Below are positions 16,917 to 25,597 of a stretch of DNA of 64,000 nt, piece by piece (position 1 is the first letter of the stretch; each line of letters starts with the position of its first letter). The position numbers and the translations under genes are program-made. The stretch lies in contig NZ_CP138335.1 in NCBI RefSeq assembly GCF_040256745.1, positions 620,001 through 684,000 on the forward strand. The letters are read 5' to 3'. This DNA comes from Scrofimicrobium sp. R131. GTDB taxonomy: Bacteria; Actinomycetota; Actinomycetes; Actinomycetales; Actinomycetaceae. Below the pieces are notes generated by a model. That model was not told the DNA's origin. It worked only from the letters and a program-made list of their open reading frames with translations, and did not search any database.

Positions 16917-17618
16917 ATGCTCAAACCAAAGAAATCCCACCTCGCCGCTCTGATTGGCGCCCCACTGACTCTGGTGAGCCTGGGCTTGGCGACTACGTTG
17001 GTTGCCGCGCCGCAGGCCAGTGCAAAGACCCTGACCCAGAGCTTCGATGTCACCTGCACGCAGCCCAATGTCAACGGTGGGGACCCATTTGTGGTCGGAG
17101 CAGTCGCAAACATTGCCATCCCGGACGCCGTCTACTTGGGTGACGAGGTGATCTTGGATGTGAGCGTTGATCTGGCTTTGCCGGCGGCAGTGGCCGAGGC
17201 GGTGAGAGGTAACGGGTACGACTCGCTTTCTGGGAGTGGCTCGGTCAGCGCCCTGGTAGTAGCCCCGGGTGGTGAGGAACAGGTCTTGACCGTGCCCTCC
17301 TACCCGCTGCCGTTTACCACCGTGCCGGATCCGGCGGACGCGTTCGGGATGCAGCTCCAGTTGGCTTTTCCCTCCTACACCTTTGCTCAGGTTGGAACGT
17401 ACGACCTGAGCGTGCTGCCCAACTCGATCCAGATTTCCGGAGTTACCGTCGAAAGCTCCACCGGAGGTTCCTGGACCATCGGCGACTTCAGCTGCCAGAC
17501 CAACGTGGGGATCACCGTTGACTCGGTCGAGGTGGTGGCCGGCCCGGGCCAGCCCGATCCAAAACCGGCGCCGGCCCCCGAACCCTCCCACCCCAAGCTG
17601 CCGGTGGTCGCAGGCTAG
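16917..17618 (+). CDS. Secreted protein of unknown function with Pro-rich C-terminal tail
   Basis: The 233-aa protein has a Sec signal peptide (basic start LKPKKS, hydrophobic core, AQASA-like cleavage site near residue 36), then a ~175-residue beta-rich domain with two cysteines (FDVTCTQP and DFSCQTN) that may form a disulfide; the pattern recalls the DUF6801-type secreted domains of actinobacteria (tentative). The tail PGQPDPKPAPAPEPSHPKLP is a wall-spanning-like stretch, but the protein ends at LPVVAG with no hydrophobic segment, so no working sortase signal is present. The next gene, an L,D-transpeptidase lipoprotein, starts 7 bases later, so the two are probably co-transcribed and act at the cell wall. 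Confidence 0.75.
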   Translation: MLKPKKSHLAALIGAPLTLVSLGLATTLVAAPQASAKTLTQSFDVTCTQPNVNGGDPFVVGAVANIAIPDAVYLGDEVILDVSVDLALPAAVAEAVRGNGYDSLSGSGSVSALVVAPGGEEQVLTVPSYPLPFTTVPDPADAFGMQLQLAFPSYTFAQVGTYDLSVLPNSIQISGVTVESSTGGSWTIGDFSCQTNVGITVDSVEVVAGPGQPDPKPAPAPEPSHPKLPVVAG

Positions 17619-17625
17619 GGACCGG

Positions 17626-18534
17626 TTGTTGTTAGGCCGACTGAAATACTATGCCCGCCACTCCCTGGACGCCGGGCTTCGCCTCGTTCAGGTGGTGGCG
17701 GTGTCTACGCTGGTAGGAGCCAGTGCCGGCTGCGCCCAGATGCCGCCTTCCAACCGGGTCGAGGACATGCCTGTGTCGGACACGGGTATAACTGTTCCCT
17801 CCCCGCGGGCTCTCACGGGAGAGGAGATTTCCAGCCTGCCGGCTGCCACCCACGGGGCGGTGATTCCGGGCCTGCTTCCGTTCTCGCAGGTCACCAGCGT
17901 GCCCGCGACCGGCTACACGCTGGTGCGCGACGCCGCTCTGTACGGGCCGGATTGGAACCGTCCGGTGGCGCGGTTTCCGGCGCGGAACTTCCTTGGGGAG
18001 CCGAGCGTGGTCGTGGGAGTAGCCGAGCAGGACGGCTACGTTTCGGTCCTGACCCCCGCGCGGCGCGAGCTGCCGTCGGCTCGCCCGGCCGCGGCCACCA
18101 CTCCGGCCGCCGCCCAAACGGCTGCTTGGATTGCCCGCGAGGACCTGGCCGAACCACGGCCAATCACCACGTGGATCCGGGTTTCCGTCGGGGAGCAGAC
18201 CCTGACCATTTTTGAAAGGTCCAGCGAGCAGGCCAGTTTCAGGATTGGGGTGGGAGCCGCCCAGACCCCAACGCCGACCAATGTCACCGGCTATTTGCAG
18301 GCGCGGTATTTTGACCCCGATCAGGGGCAGGTGGACCACCGTATTCAGCTGACATCACTGCACGCCACCGAGCAGGACGAGCCCTATGCCGGGCAGGATG
18401 GCGGCCTAATTGGAGCTCATTTCCAGGATGTGGCGGACGGGGCTGTCTCGCACGGGTGCCTGCGGCTGGACGCGGAGGCGCTGGCGGAGGTCGACGCGCT
18501 GCCGCTGGGAACGCTGGTGACGATTGTGCCCTAG
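17626..18534 (+). CDS. L,D-transpeptidase lipoprotein (YkuD domain)
   Basis: The 302-aa protein ends in a YkuD catalytic domain (~170-302) with IGAHF and the active-site motif SHGCLRL (Cys278). Such enzymes make 3-3 crosslinks in peptidoglycan or attach proteins to it. The N terminus has a hydrophobic stretch and a lipobox (VGASAGC), so it is probably membrane-anchored outside the cell. A middle SH3-like region (~85-165) precedes the domain. No ATG is available; the TTG at 17626 preserves the whole signal peptide and has AGGG upstream. An open frame extends further upstream, but only inside the preceding gene. Confidence 0.85.
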   Translation: MLLGRLKYYARHSLDAGLRLVQVVAVSTLVGASAGCAQMPPSNRVEDMPVSDTGITVPSPRALTGEEISSLPAATHGAVIPGLLPFSQVTSVPATGYTLVRDAALYGPDWNRPVARFPARNFLGEPSVVVGVAEQDGYVSVLTPARRELPSARPAAATTPAAAQTAAWIAREDLAEPRPITTWIRVSVGEQTLTIFERSSEQASFRIGVGAAQTPTPTNVTGYLQARYFDPDQGQVDHRIQLTSLHATEQDEPYAGQDGGLIGAHFQDVADGAVSHGCLRLDAEALAEVDALPLGTLVTIVP

Positions 18535-18542
18535 TGTGCGGG

Positions 18543-19127
18543 TTACGGCTGGGCCAGCTCGCGCTGGTACTGCTCTGCCCATTCCGAGTACGGGTGGTTA
18601 ACTAGGGAGTCGTTCGAGAACCGCGCGTCGTTGGTTACCTCTGCCAGGCAGAAGCCCGGCACGATCAGGTTTGTCACCGGTGAGGTGCGTTCGCATTCGG
18701 CGATGATCAGCGGGGCGTTCTCTCCGCTGAACTGGTCGATTACCCAACCGTCTTCATCCAACCAGACACCGTAGCGGCGCTTGGATAGCGTGATCCCGCC
18801 AAGCAGCGACATCTCGATGCCAACGTTGAGGTCTAGTTCGCGCTCCGCCTCGTACCGAATCCCGCTATTGCCCGGGCCCTTGACCGTGAGCATGCACAAA
18901 TCGAAATCCTGGGCGAACAGCTCGATCGGCTCTTTCCCGGAGGCATCCTGGGGAAGGTGGCGCCGGGCCTCGGTCGCCTGCAGCCGGATCCGCAGTCCGT
19001 ATCCGCCGGCCGCCAGGAAGTACGTTTGAACGATGACGTTCGGGCGCTGATCGCCCAGAAGGTCGGCTGGGAGCCGCCGGACCAGAAACCGGCGTTCGTA
19101 CTCAAAGTCCACTTCGTCGGAGCGCAT
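18543..19127 (-). CDS. CYTH-domain protein (triphosphate tunnel metalloenzyme family)
   Basis: The 194-aa protein begins with the CYTH signature FEYERRFLV (ExExR/K type) and continues with GLRIRL, LTVKGPGNSGIRYEAERE and WVIDQFSGENAPLIIAECE, which are the alternating charged strands of the tunnel fold. Members act on triphosphates (inorganic triphosphatase, thiamine triphosphatase) or, more rarely, as class IV adenylate cyclases; which one applies is not clear. It is convergent with the L,D-transpeptidase gene, 8 bases apart, and has its own start region at 19128. Confidence 0.85.
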   Translation of the reverse strand: MRSDEVDFEYERRFLVRRLPADLLGDQRPNVIVQTYFLAAGGYGLRIRLQATEARRHLPQDASGKEPIELFAQDFDLCMLTVKGPGNSGIRYEAERELDLNVGIEMSLLGGITLSKRRYGVWLDEDGWVIDQFSGENAPLIIAECERTSPVTNLIVPGFCLAEVTNDARFSNDSLVNHPYSEWAEQYQRELAQP

Positions 19128-19643
19128 GAGTCCAGTCTACAAGGACAGTTGGGCCTGGTGGCGGTCAAGGCACCTACTAAGTCAATTGATTGTTGAAAAA
19201 TCGACGATATGTAGCAACAGAATGATGTCCGTGCAGGTGAGGTCCATGCAAGCTACTCATTAATAAATCATTTGGTCGATTCTGCATGAGGCCCAACCCG
19301 AATGCGATGAGGTTTTGCACAGGGACATCGGTCCCACCGGGGACGTTGTGCTGATCTCTTCAGGGTGCAAATGGCGGAAACTGGCGGACTTGAGACGATC
19401 TGTGCAGGTCCAGCTCATGTCGCCTTCCCAGACTTGGCATTATCCCTGAACGTGCGCTGGGATGCAAGTATGGTCATCGTTTTTCTTCTGACTACGTAGC
19501 ATTATGTGACATATGAGGTCTGGACATTAATTCATTGGGGCGTACTATGGAAAAGAACTTCGAGTTGGCTAGGCCAGATACCTATCAACCTTAGCTTGCT
19601 CGAGTTCCCCATTGGTGCGTGGTGTTGACTAAAGAGAGCAGTG
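19128..19643. other. A+T-richer gene-free region upstream of the polysaccharide cluster
   Basis: About 516 bases with no supportable gene and clearly lower G+C than the flanks. It holds scattered ATTAAT/AATAAAT stretches, a GTCCC/GGGAC hairpin near 19330-19345 and an 8-base repeat GTGCAGGT at 19231 and 19402, each followed by a CATG. It must hold the promoter(s) for the polysaccharide cluster and for the CYTH gene; no clear -35/-10 pair could be assigned. Such regions in actinobacteria are often bound by Lsr2-like proteins (inference). Confidence 0.6.
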
Positions 19644-21434
19644 ATGAAGAAGTCTTTGAACTGGGTCTATGGTGGGTTTGACGTTCTGGCCTGGTGCATA
19701 GCCACTCTGCTAGCCGTGGCGCTCCGCTACGACGTTCACGTGAGCGCGGCCGAATGGAAGTCCGCCGGGCTGATTCTCGTGGCGGCGGTTCTTCTGCAAC
19801 TGGCCTTTGGCTACGTCTTCTATCTCTACCGAGGGCGCCATCGTTGGGGATCGTTTGAGGCGGTCCGTGAGGTGGCCCTGACTGCAGTGATGACCGGTCT
19901 CTCCCTGTGGATCATCACCTTCCTTTTTGTCGATCATCTGCATCTTTCTCGGACCATTGCCCCAATCGCTACTGGATTTGCGCTGCTGTTCATGTTCTTT
20001 AGCCGATACGTGGGTCGCCTGATCGCTTCCGAACACCTCACTCGAGCCAAGCAGGGAAAGCCGGTGATCCTGATCGGGGCCGGCTATGTGGGCGAGCACT
20101 TGGCGCGGCGGCTGACAACCGACTCCAATGCAGAGCTCATGCCCGTGGCTTTCCTGGACGACGATCCCGATAAGGCTCATCTTCGACTGTGTGGCGTACC
20201 CGTCCGGGGGACCATTCAGGATCTGCCCAAAGTGGCCCATGAAACCGGCGCCACGCAGGCGATTGTCGCCTTGGCGCAGCCTTCCCCCACGCTTTTGCGC
20301 GACATTCAGGCACAGGCCAAGCAAATGGGCCTGAAGGTAATGATGATGCCTCCGCTGGAGCAGGTGCTCCGCTATGGCCTGAGTGAGAATCGTCTGCGCG
20401 ACCTATCTATTGAAGACCTCCTCGGTCGCTCGGTGGTCGACACCAATGTGGAAGAAATCGCCGAGTATCTGAGCGGGAAGCGCGTATTGGTCACCGGTGC
20501 TGGTGGCTCGATCGGCTCACAGCTTTGCGCAGAGATCACCAAGCACAATCCGTCCGAGCTGATCATGCTGGATCGTGACGAGACGGGCCTGCAGCAGACG
20601 CAGCTGAAGGTTCGAGGCAACGGGCTGCTGGACTCTAACGAGGTAGTTCTGGCGGATATCCGGGATCGGGAAGCGCTGGAAGAACTGTTCCTGAATCGGC
20701 GCCCCGACGTGGTGTTCCACGCGGCTGCGCTCAAACACCTGCCGATGCTTGAGCAGTATCCGGATGAAGCTTGGAAGACCAACGTGCTTGGCACCTACAA
20801 CGTCCTGTGCGCGGCCGATCGGGCCGGGGTCAAGACGTTCATCAATGTGTCTACCGACAAGGCGGCTGATCCGACCAGTATCCTGGGCCTGTCAAAGCGC
20901 TTGGCGGAGCGGCTGACCTCCTGGATGGGTCAAAAGAATGGCGGCCGCTACTTGTCCGTTCGGTTCGGAAACGTGATTGGGAGTCGTGGCTCCATGCTGC
21001 CGACGTTCCACCGGCTGATTGAAGAAGGAAAGCCGCTCACTGTTACCCACCCGGATGTAACTCGATACTTCATGACGATTCCTGAGGCTTGCCAGTTGGT
21101 GCTGCAGGCGGGCGGAATCGGCCGAGTCGGCGAGGTGCTTATCCTCGATATGGGTGAGCCGGTGCGGATCCTGGACATTGCCGAGCAGATGATTGCTCTT
21201 TCCGGGAAGGATATCGAGATCGTCTTCACGGGCTTGCGTGAGGGTGAGAAGCTGGATGAAGTGTTGCACGGAGAGTTGGAACAAGAGGATCGTCCGTTCC
21301 ACCCCAAGATCTCCCACGCGGTGGTTGAACCGCTGTGCCGTGACGGTCTCAGCCTCGATCAATGGCACGAAATGGTCGCGCTCGAGCCCGAGCAGAGGCG
21401 ACAGGTTGATCAGTACGTCAACCAAACGGTTTGA
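19644..21434 (+). CDS. Membrane-bound nucleotide-sugar 4,6-dehydratase (PglF/WbpM/CapD family)
   Basis: The 596-aa protein starts with four membrane helices (~1-115), followed by a CoA-binding-like Rossmann domain (ILIGAGYVGEHLARRL, ~140) and a catalytic SDR domain (VLVTGAGGSIGSQLC, ~280; STDKAADPTSILGLSKRLAE, ~404-423, with the conserved TDK and SKR). Such enzymes convert UDP-GlcNAc to the 4-keto-6-deoxy sugar. It is the first gene of the glycan cluster; the next gene is an aminotransferase that would take the keto product. ATG at 19644 preferred; a GTG directly before it is in frame. Confidence 0.93.
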   Translation: MKKSLNWVYGGFDVLAWCIATLLAVALRYDVHVSAAEWKSAGLILVAAVLLQLAFGYVFYLYRGRHRWGSFEAVREVALTAVMTGLSLWIITFLFVDHLHLSRTIAPIATGFALLFMFFSRYVGRLIASEHLTRAKQGKPVILIGAGYVGEHLARRLTTDSNAELMPVAFLDDDPDKAHLRLCGVPVRGTIQDLPKVAHETGATQAIVALAQPSPTLLRDIQAQAKQMGLKVMMMPPLEQVLRYGLSENRLRDLSIEDLLGRSVVDTNVEEIAEYLSGKRVLVTGAGGSIGSQLCAEITKHNPSELIMLDRDETGLQQTQLKVRGNGLLDSNEVVLADIRDREALEELFLNRRPDVVFHAAALKHLPMLEQYPDEAWKTNVLGTYNVLCAADRAGVKTFINVSTDKAADPTSILGLSKRLAERLTSWMGQKNGGRYLSVRFGNVIGSRGSMLPTFHRLIEEGKPLTVTHPDVTRYFMTIPEACQLVLQAGGIGRVGEVLILDMGEPVRILDIAEQMIALSGKDIEIVFTGLREGEKLDEVLHGELEQEDRPFHPKISHAVVEPLCRDGLSLDQWHEMVALEPEQRRQVDQYVNQTV

Positions 21435-21585
21435 GCCCTCTGCCCCCGGTTCTCGGCTGGTTCAATTAAACGAGGCTCGAGGATCAAGGGACACCGAGGG
21501 GGCTCTCCTCTGCAACAAAGCTGACCTGGTGATTGTCCCAAGTTCAGAGTCGGCTAACCTGGAAAAATGAGCATAAGGACGTCAA

Positions 21586-22737
21586 GTGAACGATAGAATT
21601 CATCTCTCATCTCCGGATGTCACACAGTTGGAGGAGGACGCCCTGGTCCGTGCGATCCGCTCCGGGTGGATTGCCCCTCTGGGGCCGGAAGTTGATGCGT
21701 TTGAACGGGAGCTGGCGGACTATTCACAGCGGGACTACGCCGTGGCGCTCTCGTCGGGAACGGCGGCCCTGCACCTGGGACTCCTGGCGCTGGGCGTGCA
21801 ACCAGGGGATGCGGTGCTGACCTCATCCCTTACGTTTGCGGCCACTACCAATGCGATTGTCTACACCGGGGCCGAGCCCATCCTGGTCGACGCTGACTCG
21901 ACCGGCAACATCGATCCCAATCTGCTGGAAGAGGCATTCGCTACGCTGCAGCAGGAGGGCCGTTCGGTTAAGGCGGTGGTACCGGTAGACCTGCTCGGGA
22001 AAGTGGCCGACCACGAGCGCATTCAGGAGATCGCGGCCAAATACGGTGCCAGTGTCCTGTCCGATGCAGCCGAATCGCTCGGTGCCACGCGGGCCGGCAA
22101 ACCCTCCGGAGCTTTCGGAGTGGGCGCAGCCATTTCATTCAACGGCAACAAGATCATGACCACTTCTGGTGGGGGTGCCTTCCTGACCGACGACAAGTCG
22201 TTGGCCGACCACGTCCGCTACCTGGCGACGCAGGCCCGACTACCGGTCCCGCACTACGAGCATGTGGATATTGGCTATAACTACCGCCTGTCCAATCTTC
22301 TGGCGGCGCTTGGGCGCGCCCAGCTCTCGCGCCTCGATGGCATGATCGAGCGGCGCCGCCAACATCGCCTTGCCTACTTGAACCTGTTCTCTGGTGTTCC
22401 AGGGGTTGAGATCTTCGGCGAGCCCTCGGGAGCCAGCGGCGGACCCAACCGGGACAACTTCTGGCTTACTACGATTCTGATCGATCCGACGAAGGCCGGG
22501 TTCACACCCGAAGAGCTGCGCGTTGCCCTGGCGGACAAGAACATTGAGGCTCGGCCAATGTGGAAGCCGATGCATTTGCAGCCGGTGCACTCGAGCCGCC
22601 GAGCCTTCATTACGGGAGAAGGGGAACGTCTTTTCGATCAGGGCCTATCCTTGCCTTCCGGCTCAGTATTGACCGATGACCAGTTTGAGCGGGTGTGTGC
22701 TGAGATCCAGTCATTCCTCGCTGCACGCCAGCGCTAG
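21586..22737 (+). CDS. DegT/DnrJ/EryC1/StrS-family sugar aminotransferase (PglE-like)
   Basis: The 383-aa PLP enzyme has the family blocks SGTAALHLGLLALGVQPGD, LVDADSTGNIDP, VLSDAAESLGA (Asp pairing with the pyridine N) and SFNGNKIMTTSGGG with the PLP lysine at Lys189, plus NYRLSNLLAALGRAQL. It should aminate the 4-keto sugar made by the preceding dehydratase with glutamate as donor. The start is a GTG with AAGGA six bases upstream. 151 bases separate it from the dehydratase gene. Confidence 0.92.
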   Translation: MNDRIHLSSPDVTQLEEDALVRAIRSGWIAPLGPEVDAFERELADYSQRDYAVALSSGTAALHLGLLALGVQPGDAVLTSSLTFAATTNAIVYTGAEPILVDADSTGNIDPNLLEEAFATLQQEGRSVKAVVPVDLLGKVADHERIQEIAAKYGASVLSDAAESLGATRAGKPSGAFGVGAAISFNGNKIMTTSGGGAFLTDDKSLADHVRYLATQARLPVPHYEHVDIGYNYRLSNLLAALGRAQLSRLDGMIERRRQHRLAYLNLFSGVPGVEIFGEPSGASGGPNRDNFWLTTILIDPTKAGFTPEELRVALADKNIEARPMWKPMHLQPVHSSRRAFITGEGERLFDQGLSLPSGSVLTDDQFERVCAEIQSFLAARQR

Positions 22738-22750
22738 TGGGAGCCCGAAC

Positions 22751-23791
22751 ATGAAGAGAATCAACGTCCTACTGTGTTCGGCTGGCCGCCGCCCCTACCT
22801 GGTCAAATGGTTCAAAGAGGCGTTGACGCTCAACCAGCTTGGTGGCGAAGTAATCGTGGCGGATGCGGATTTGACCGCTCCGGCGAAAGCTTTCGCCGAT
22901 GGATTCCTCCAGGCTCCCCCGGTTGAGGATCCGGCATATCGGACCTGGCTCCTGGAAACCATTGGGCAGCGCGAGATCTCAGTAGCCTTCAGCATCAACG
23001 ATTTCGAGCTGTCCACCTGGGCCAATCTTGGTGAGGATGACGACGAGCTGAATCGGCTGATCCGGCTCTCTCGCCAAACGCAAGCCCTGGCCGAGGACAA
23101 ACTCGCCATGAGTCACCTGCTGACTTCAGCTGGGTTGACGAACCCTCCCACCGTCTTGGCATCGGCAGCTGAGACGCTCAACGGAGAAGCTTGGGTGACC
23201 AAGGGGCGGTATGGAAGCGGTTCTCGAGGGTTGGCTTTTGTCTCCAACGAGGAACTGTCATCGGCCATCAGCCGGGCGGTGGACGAGGTAACCGGTCCGA
23301 CCGGGGGGAAGCCGAGGAGCTTGAGCGAGGCCCTCGACTGCCTGATCATCCAGCCCCGAATCGAAGGGCAGGAATACGGCCTCGACGTCGTTGCGGATCT
23401 GGACGGGAACTTTGCCGGAGTACTGGCCCGAAAGAAGATCGCGATGCGCAACGGTGAGACCGACAAAGCAGTCAGTGTCGATCCCGCTCCGTTTGTCGAC
23501 TTGGCCCGCAAGCTCGTGGGAGTGTTGGGTCACCGCGGAAGTGTCGATGTTGACGTAATTCAAGATGCGAACGGTGACCTATCGTTGATCGACATTAACC
23601 CTCGCTTTGGCGGCGGGTACCCGCTTTCCCATCTGGCTGGAGCTCACCTCCCAGCAGCCGTTGTCGCCTGGTGTGCGGGCTTGGCTCCGCAGTCCGATTG
23701 GCTGCAGTGTGAGCCGGGAGTAGTTGCTGCCAAGTACGTCGAGGCAACAGTCGTGCCATTGGTTGAGGCGGAGCTACCAGATGGGGGATAA
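22751..23791 (+). CDS. ATP-grasp protein of the polysaccharide cluster
   Basis: The 346-aa protein has an N-terminal pre-ATP-grasp Rossmann-like domain (INVLLCSAGRRPYLVKWFKE) and an ATP-grasp fold: WVTKGRYGSGSRGL (glycine-rich loop), LIIQPRIEGQEYGLDVV and LIDINPRFGGGYPLSH (metal-binding Asp/Asn), as in carbamoyl-phosphate-synthase-like ligases. It should join a carboxylate to an amine with ATP, e.g. an amino acid on the sugar amine made by the upstream aminotransferase (inference). The ATG at 22751 with GGAG seven bases upstream is preferred; an open frame further upstream overlaps the aminotransferase. Confidence 0.85.
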   Translation: MKRINVLLCSAGRRPYLVKWFKEALTLNQLGGEVIVADADLTAPAKAFADGFLQAPPVEDPAYRTWLLETIGQREISVAFSINDFELSTWANLGEDDDELNRLIRLSRQTQALAEDKLAMSHLLTSAGLTNPPTVLASAAETLNGEAWVTKGRYGSGSRGLAFVSNEELSSAISRAVDEVTGPTGGKPRSLSEALDCLIIQPRIEGQEYGLDVVADLDGNFAGVLARKKIAMRNGETDKAVSVDPAPFVDLARKLVGVLGHRGSVDVDVIQDANGDLSLIDINPRFGGGYPLSHLAGAHLPAAVVAWCAGLAPQSDWLQCEPGVVAAKYVEATVVPLVEAELPDGG

Positions 23792-24989
23792 GCTTCCTCA
23801 ACCCAGCAAAACTCGCTTGCCCGTGGTCGTTATTGGAGAGGCCGCGGTGGTAGGGGTTGTGCAGTTTATTCCCATGATTGCTCTCGACGTGCCTCAGTAT
23901 GCTCTTTATGCTGCGATCTACCTGTGGTACGGGGCGCTGCTTGCGTATCTTTTTGCTTCGCTGTCAGATGTCTGGGCGCGTATCTTTCGGACCTCTCGCT
24001 CTGAGTACTCTCGAGCCAGTACCTACTATTCCGTTCTCACCTCATCGGTCATTTTCTCGATCTTGATCACTACCGCCGGGATGCTGGTCCTTCAGCAGGG
24101 ATGGCTGCTCTCCGCTCTCTCGGGCTTAGCGGTGGGCTTGGCTCTGTACCGGGCCGGTTCCCGCTACTATCTAGTTGCGGTAGGTCCCGCACTTAGAAGC
24201 GGGATGGCTGATCTCTGCGCAGCGGTACTGTCTGTTCCACTGATCCTGGTGTGGATTAAGTCTGGTCACTACGGCACCGAAGCTGCGATCGCTACCTGGC
24301 TGTTCTTGACTCTGATCTACATGCTGGTGACCTGGTCCCTCCCCAGGTTCAGTCTCAAATTGACGGGCTCGTGGTTCCGCCACAATCGCAGGACCATCAC
24401 CGCGATGGCAACTGAAGCCACCCTGATGAATATCTCGTCTGTGGGCACTCCCTATTTGGTGGGTGCGGCGGTCGGCGCGGTGGGCATGGCCGCCTTGCGG
24501 AGTGCAACCTCTGTCGCATATCCGGTCCGGCTGATTTTGAGTCCGCTGAGGTCGAGAATTGTGGTCGGAGCTTCTGGGACGCTGATGAGACTGTGCGGGC
24601 AAGCCTCCATCTTAGGTTTGGTGCTTGGGTCCGGCGCCGCAGTGGTCCTGGCGCTCTTCAATGGGCTCGGGTTCTTGCCCCATTCTGCCTTGGCCTTGCT
24701 GTCGAACTATGCCATCCCCGTCGGGGTCTATGTCGCGGGGACCGCTCTGTCCACCACGCTGCAGTTCTGGGCGCGAGGACATGATGCAGGCCGAATCCTC
24801 CTGGTGAAACGGCTGGTACACACCGCGGTAATTCTGGGTGGAACGCTGATTGGCGCTGTGTTTTTCGGGGTCGAGGGCGCGATGTGGGGAACTGCCGTCT
24901 CCACCTTACTGACTTCGGTTCTTTGGCTGATGGGCACTAGGAACAACCGACCTGCCGCAGCCGCAGCACAACGAGAAGAGGGACAGTGA
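23781..24989 (+). CDS. Polysaccharide flippase-like membrane protein (Wzx type)
   Basis: The 402-aa protein has about twelve hydrophobic segments and no soluble domain. The layout (paired helices, Arg/Lys-rich loops, and ASVAYPVRLILSPLRSR-type segments) fits the MATE/MOP flippases that move undecaprenyl-linked repeat units across the membrane. The ATG at 23781 lies in the end of the ATP-grasp gene (11-base overlap) with GGAG upstream. Sequence-only assignment; another transporter type is possible, but the surrounding genes favour Wzx. Confidence 0.75.
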   Translation: MGDKLPQPSKTRLPVVVIGEAAVVGVVQFIPMIALDVPQYALYAAIYLWYGALLAYLFASLSDVWARIFRTSRSEYSRASTYYSVLTSSVIFSILITTAGMLVLQQGWLLSALSGLAVGLALYRAGSRYYLVAVGPALRSGMADLCAAVLSVPLILVWIKSGHYGTEAAIATWLFLTLIYMLVTWSLPRFSLKLTGSWFRHNRRTITAMATEATLMNISSVGTPYLVGAAVGAVGMAALRSATSVAYPVRLILSPLRSRIVVGASGTLMRLCGQASILGLVLGSGAAVVLALFNGLGFLPHSALALLSNYAIPVGVYVAGTALSTTLQFWARGHDAGRILLVKRLVHTAVILGGTLIGAVFFGVEGAMWGTAVSTLLTSVLWLMGTRNNRPAAAAAQREEGQ

Positions 24990-25597
24990 ATCAACATTTT
25001 CAACAGGTCGTTGCAACGCTCTGTCTACTGGTGATCAGTCCGCTCCTGCTGGTCATCTCTGCCATCATCTGGATTGTTGATGGCTCCCCGGTGATTTTCC
25101 GCCAGACCAGGGTCGGTCGAGGCGAAAGAGAGTTCACCATCCTCAAATTTCGAACCATGGTCAACGGGGCCGACCAGCAGTTGGGGGCAGGAGGAAAGCC
25201 CAAAAGTCGGCTGACAAAGACTGGCAAATGGCTACGGAAGTCCAGTCTCGATGAGCTTCCCCAGCTGGTTAACATCAGTCGGGGAGAAATGGCTTTCGTT
25301 GGACCAAGGGCGTGTCTGCCGGAAGTGGCGGCGAATATTCCCCCTGCACTGCGGGGGAGATTCAAAGTCCTGCCCGGGGTCACCGGACTGGCCCAAGTGT
25401 CAGGTCGAAACACGGTTCCCTGGTCAAAGCGGCTAGAACTTGACACTGAGTACGCCCAAAAACGGTCGACCTGGCTTGACCTGAAGATCCTGGCTCGGAC
25501 CGTAGTTGTGGTGTTCTTTGGGATCGGGTTCGTTCCCGATCGAAACACCGAAGAGACTGACGATCTGAACCTGCTGGGAAAAGGAAGTGAGGGGTGA
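24986..25597 (+). CDS. Monotopic phosphoglycosyl transferase (PglC/bacterial sugar transferase family)
   Basis: The 203-aa protein has one N-terminal re-entrant helix (~8-32) and a cytoplasmic catalytic domain with KFRTM (54-58), the Asp-Glu dyad in SSLDELPQL (D89-E90), FVGPRACLP and LPGVTGLAQVSGRN. It transfers a sugar-1-phosphate from UDP-sugar to undecaprenyl phosphate and so starts each repeat unit. Length matches PglC (~200 aa) rather than the longer WcaJ type. The GTG start overlaps the flippase stop (GTGA). Confidence 0.93.
   Translation: MNQHFQQVVATLCLLVISPLLLVISAIIWIVDGSPVIFRQTRVGRGEREFTILKFRTMVNGADQQLGAGGKPKSRLTKTGKWLRKSSLDELPQLVNISRGEMAFVGPRACLPEVAANIPPALRGRFKVLPGVTGLAQVSGRNTVPWSKRLELDTEYAQKRSTWLDLKILARTVVVVFFGIGFVPDRNTEETDDLNLLGKGSEG

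Noticed and set aside
17595-17618. LPVVAG as a sortase motif
   Set aside because: It lies at the very C terminus with no hydrophobic segment and no positive tail, and does not match LPxTG.
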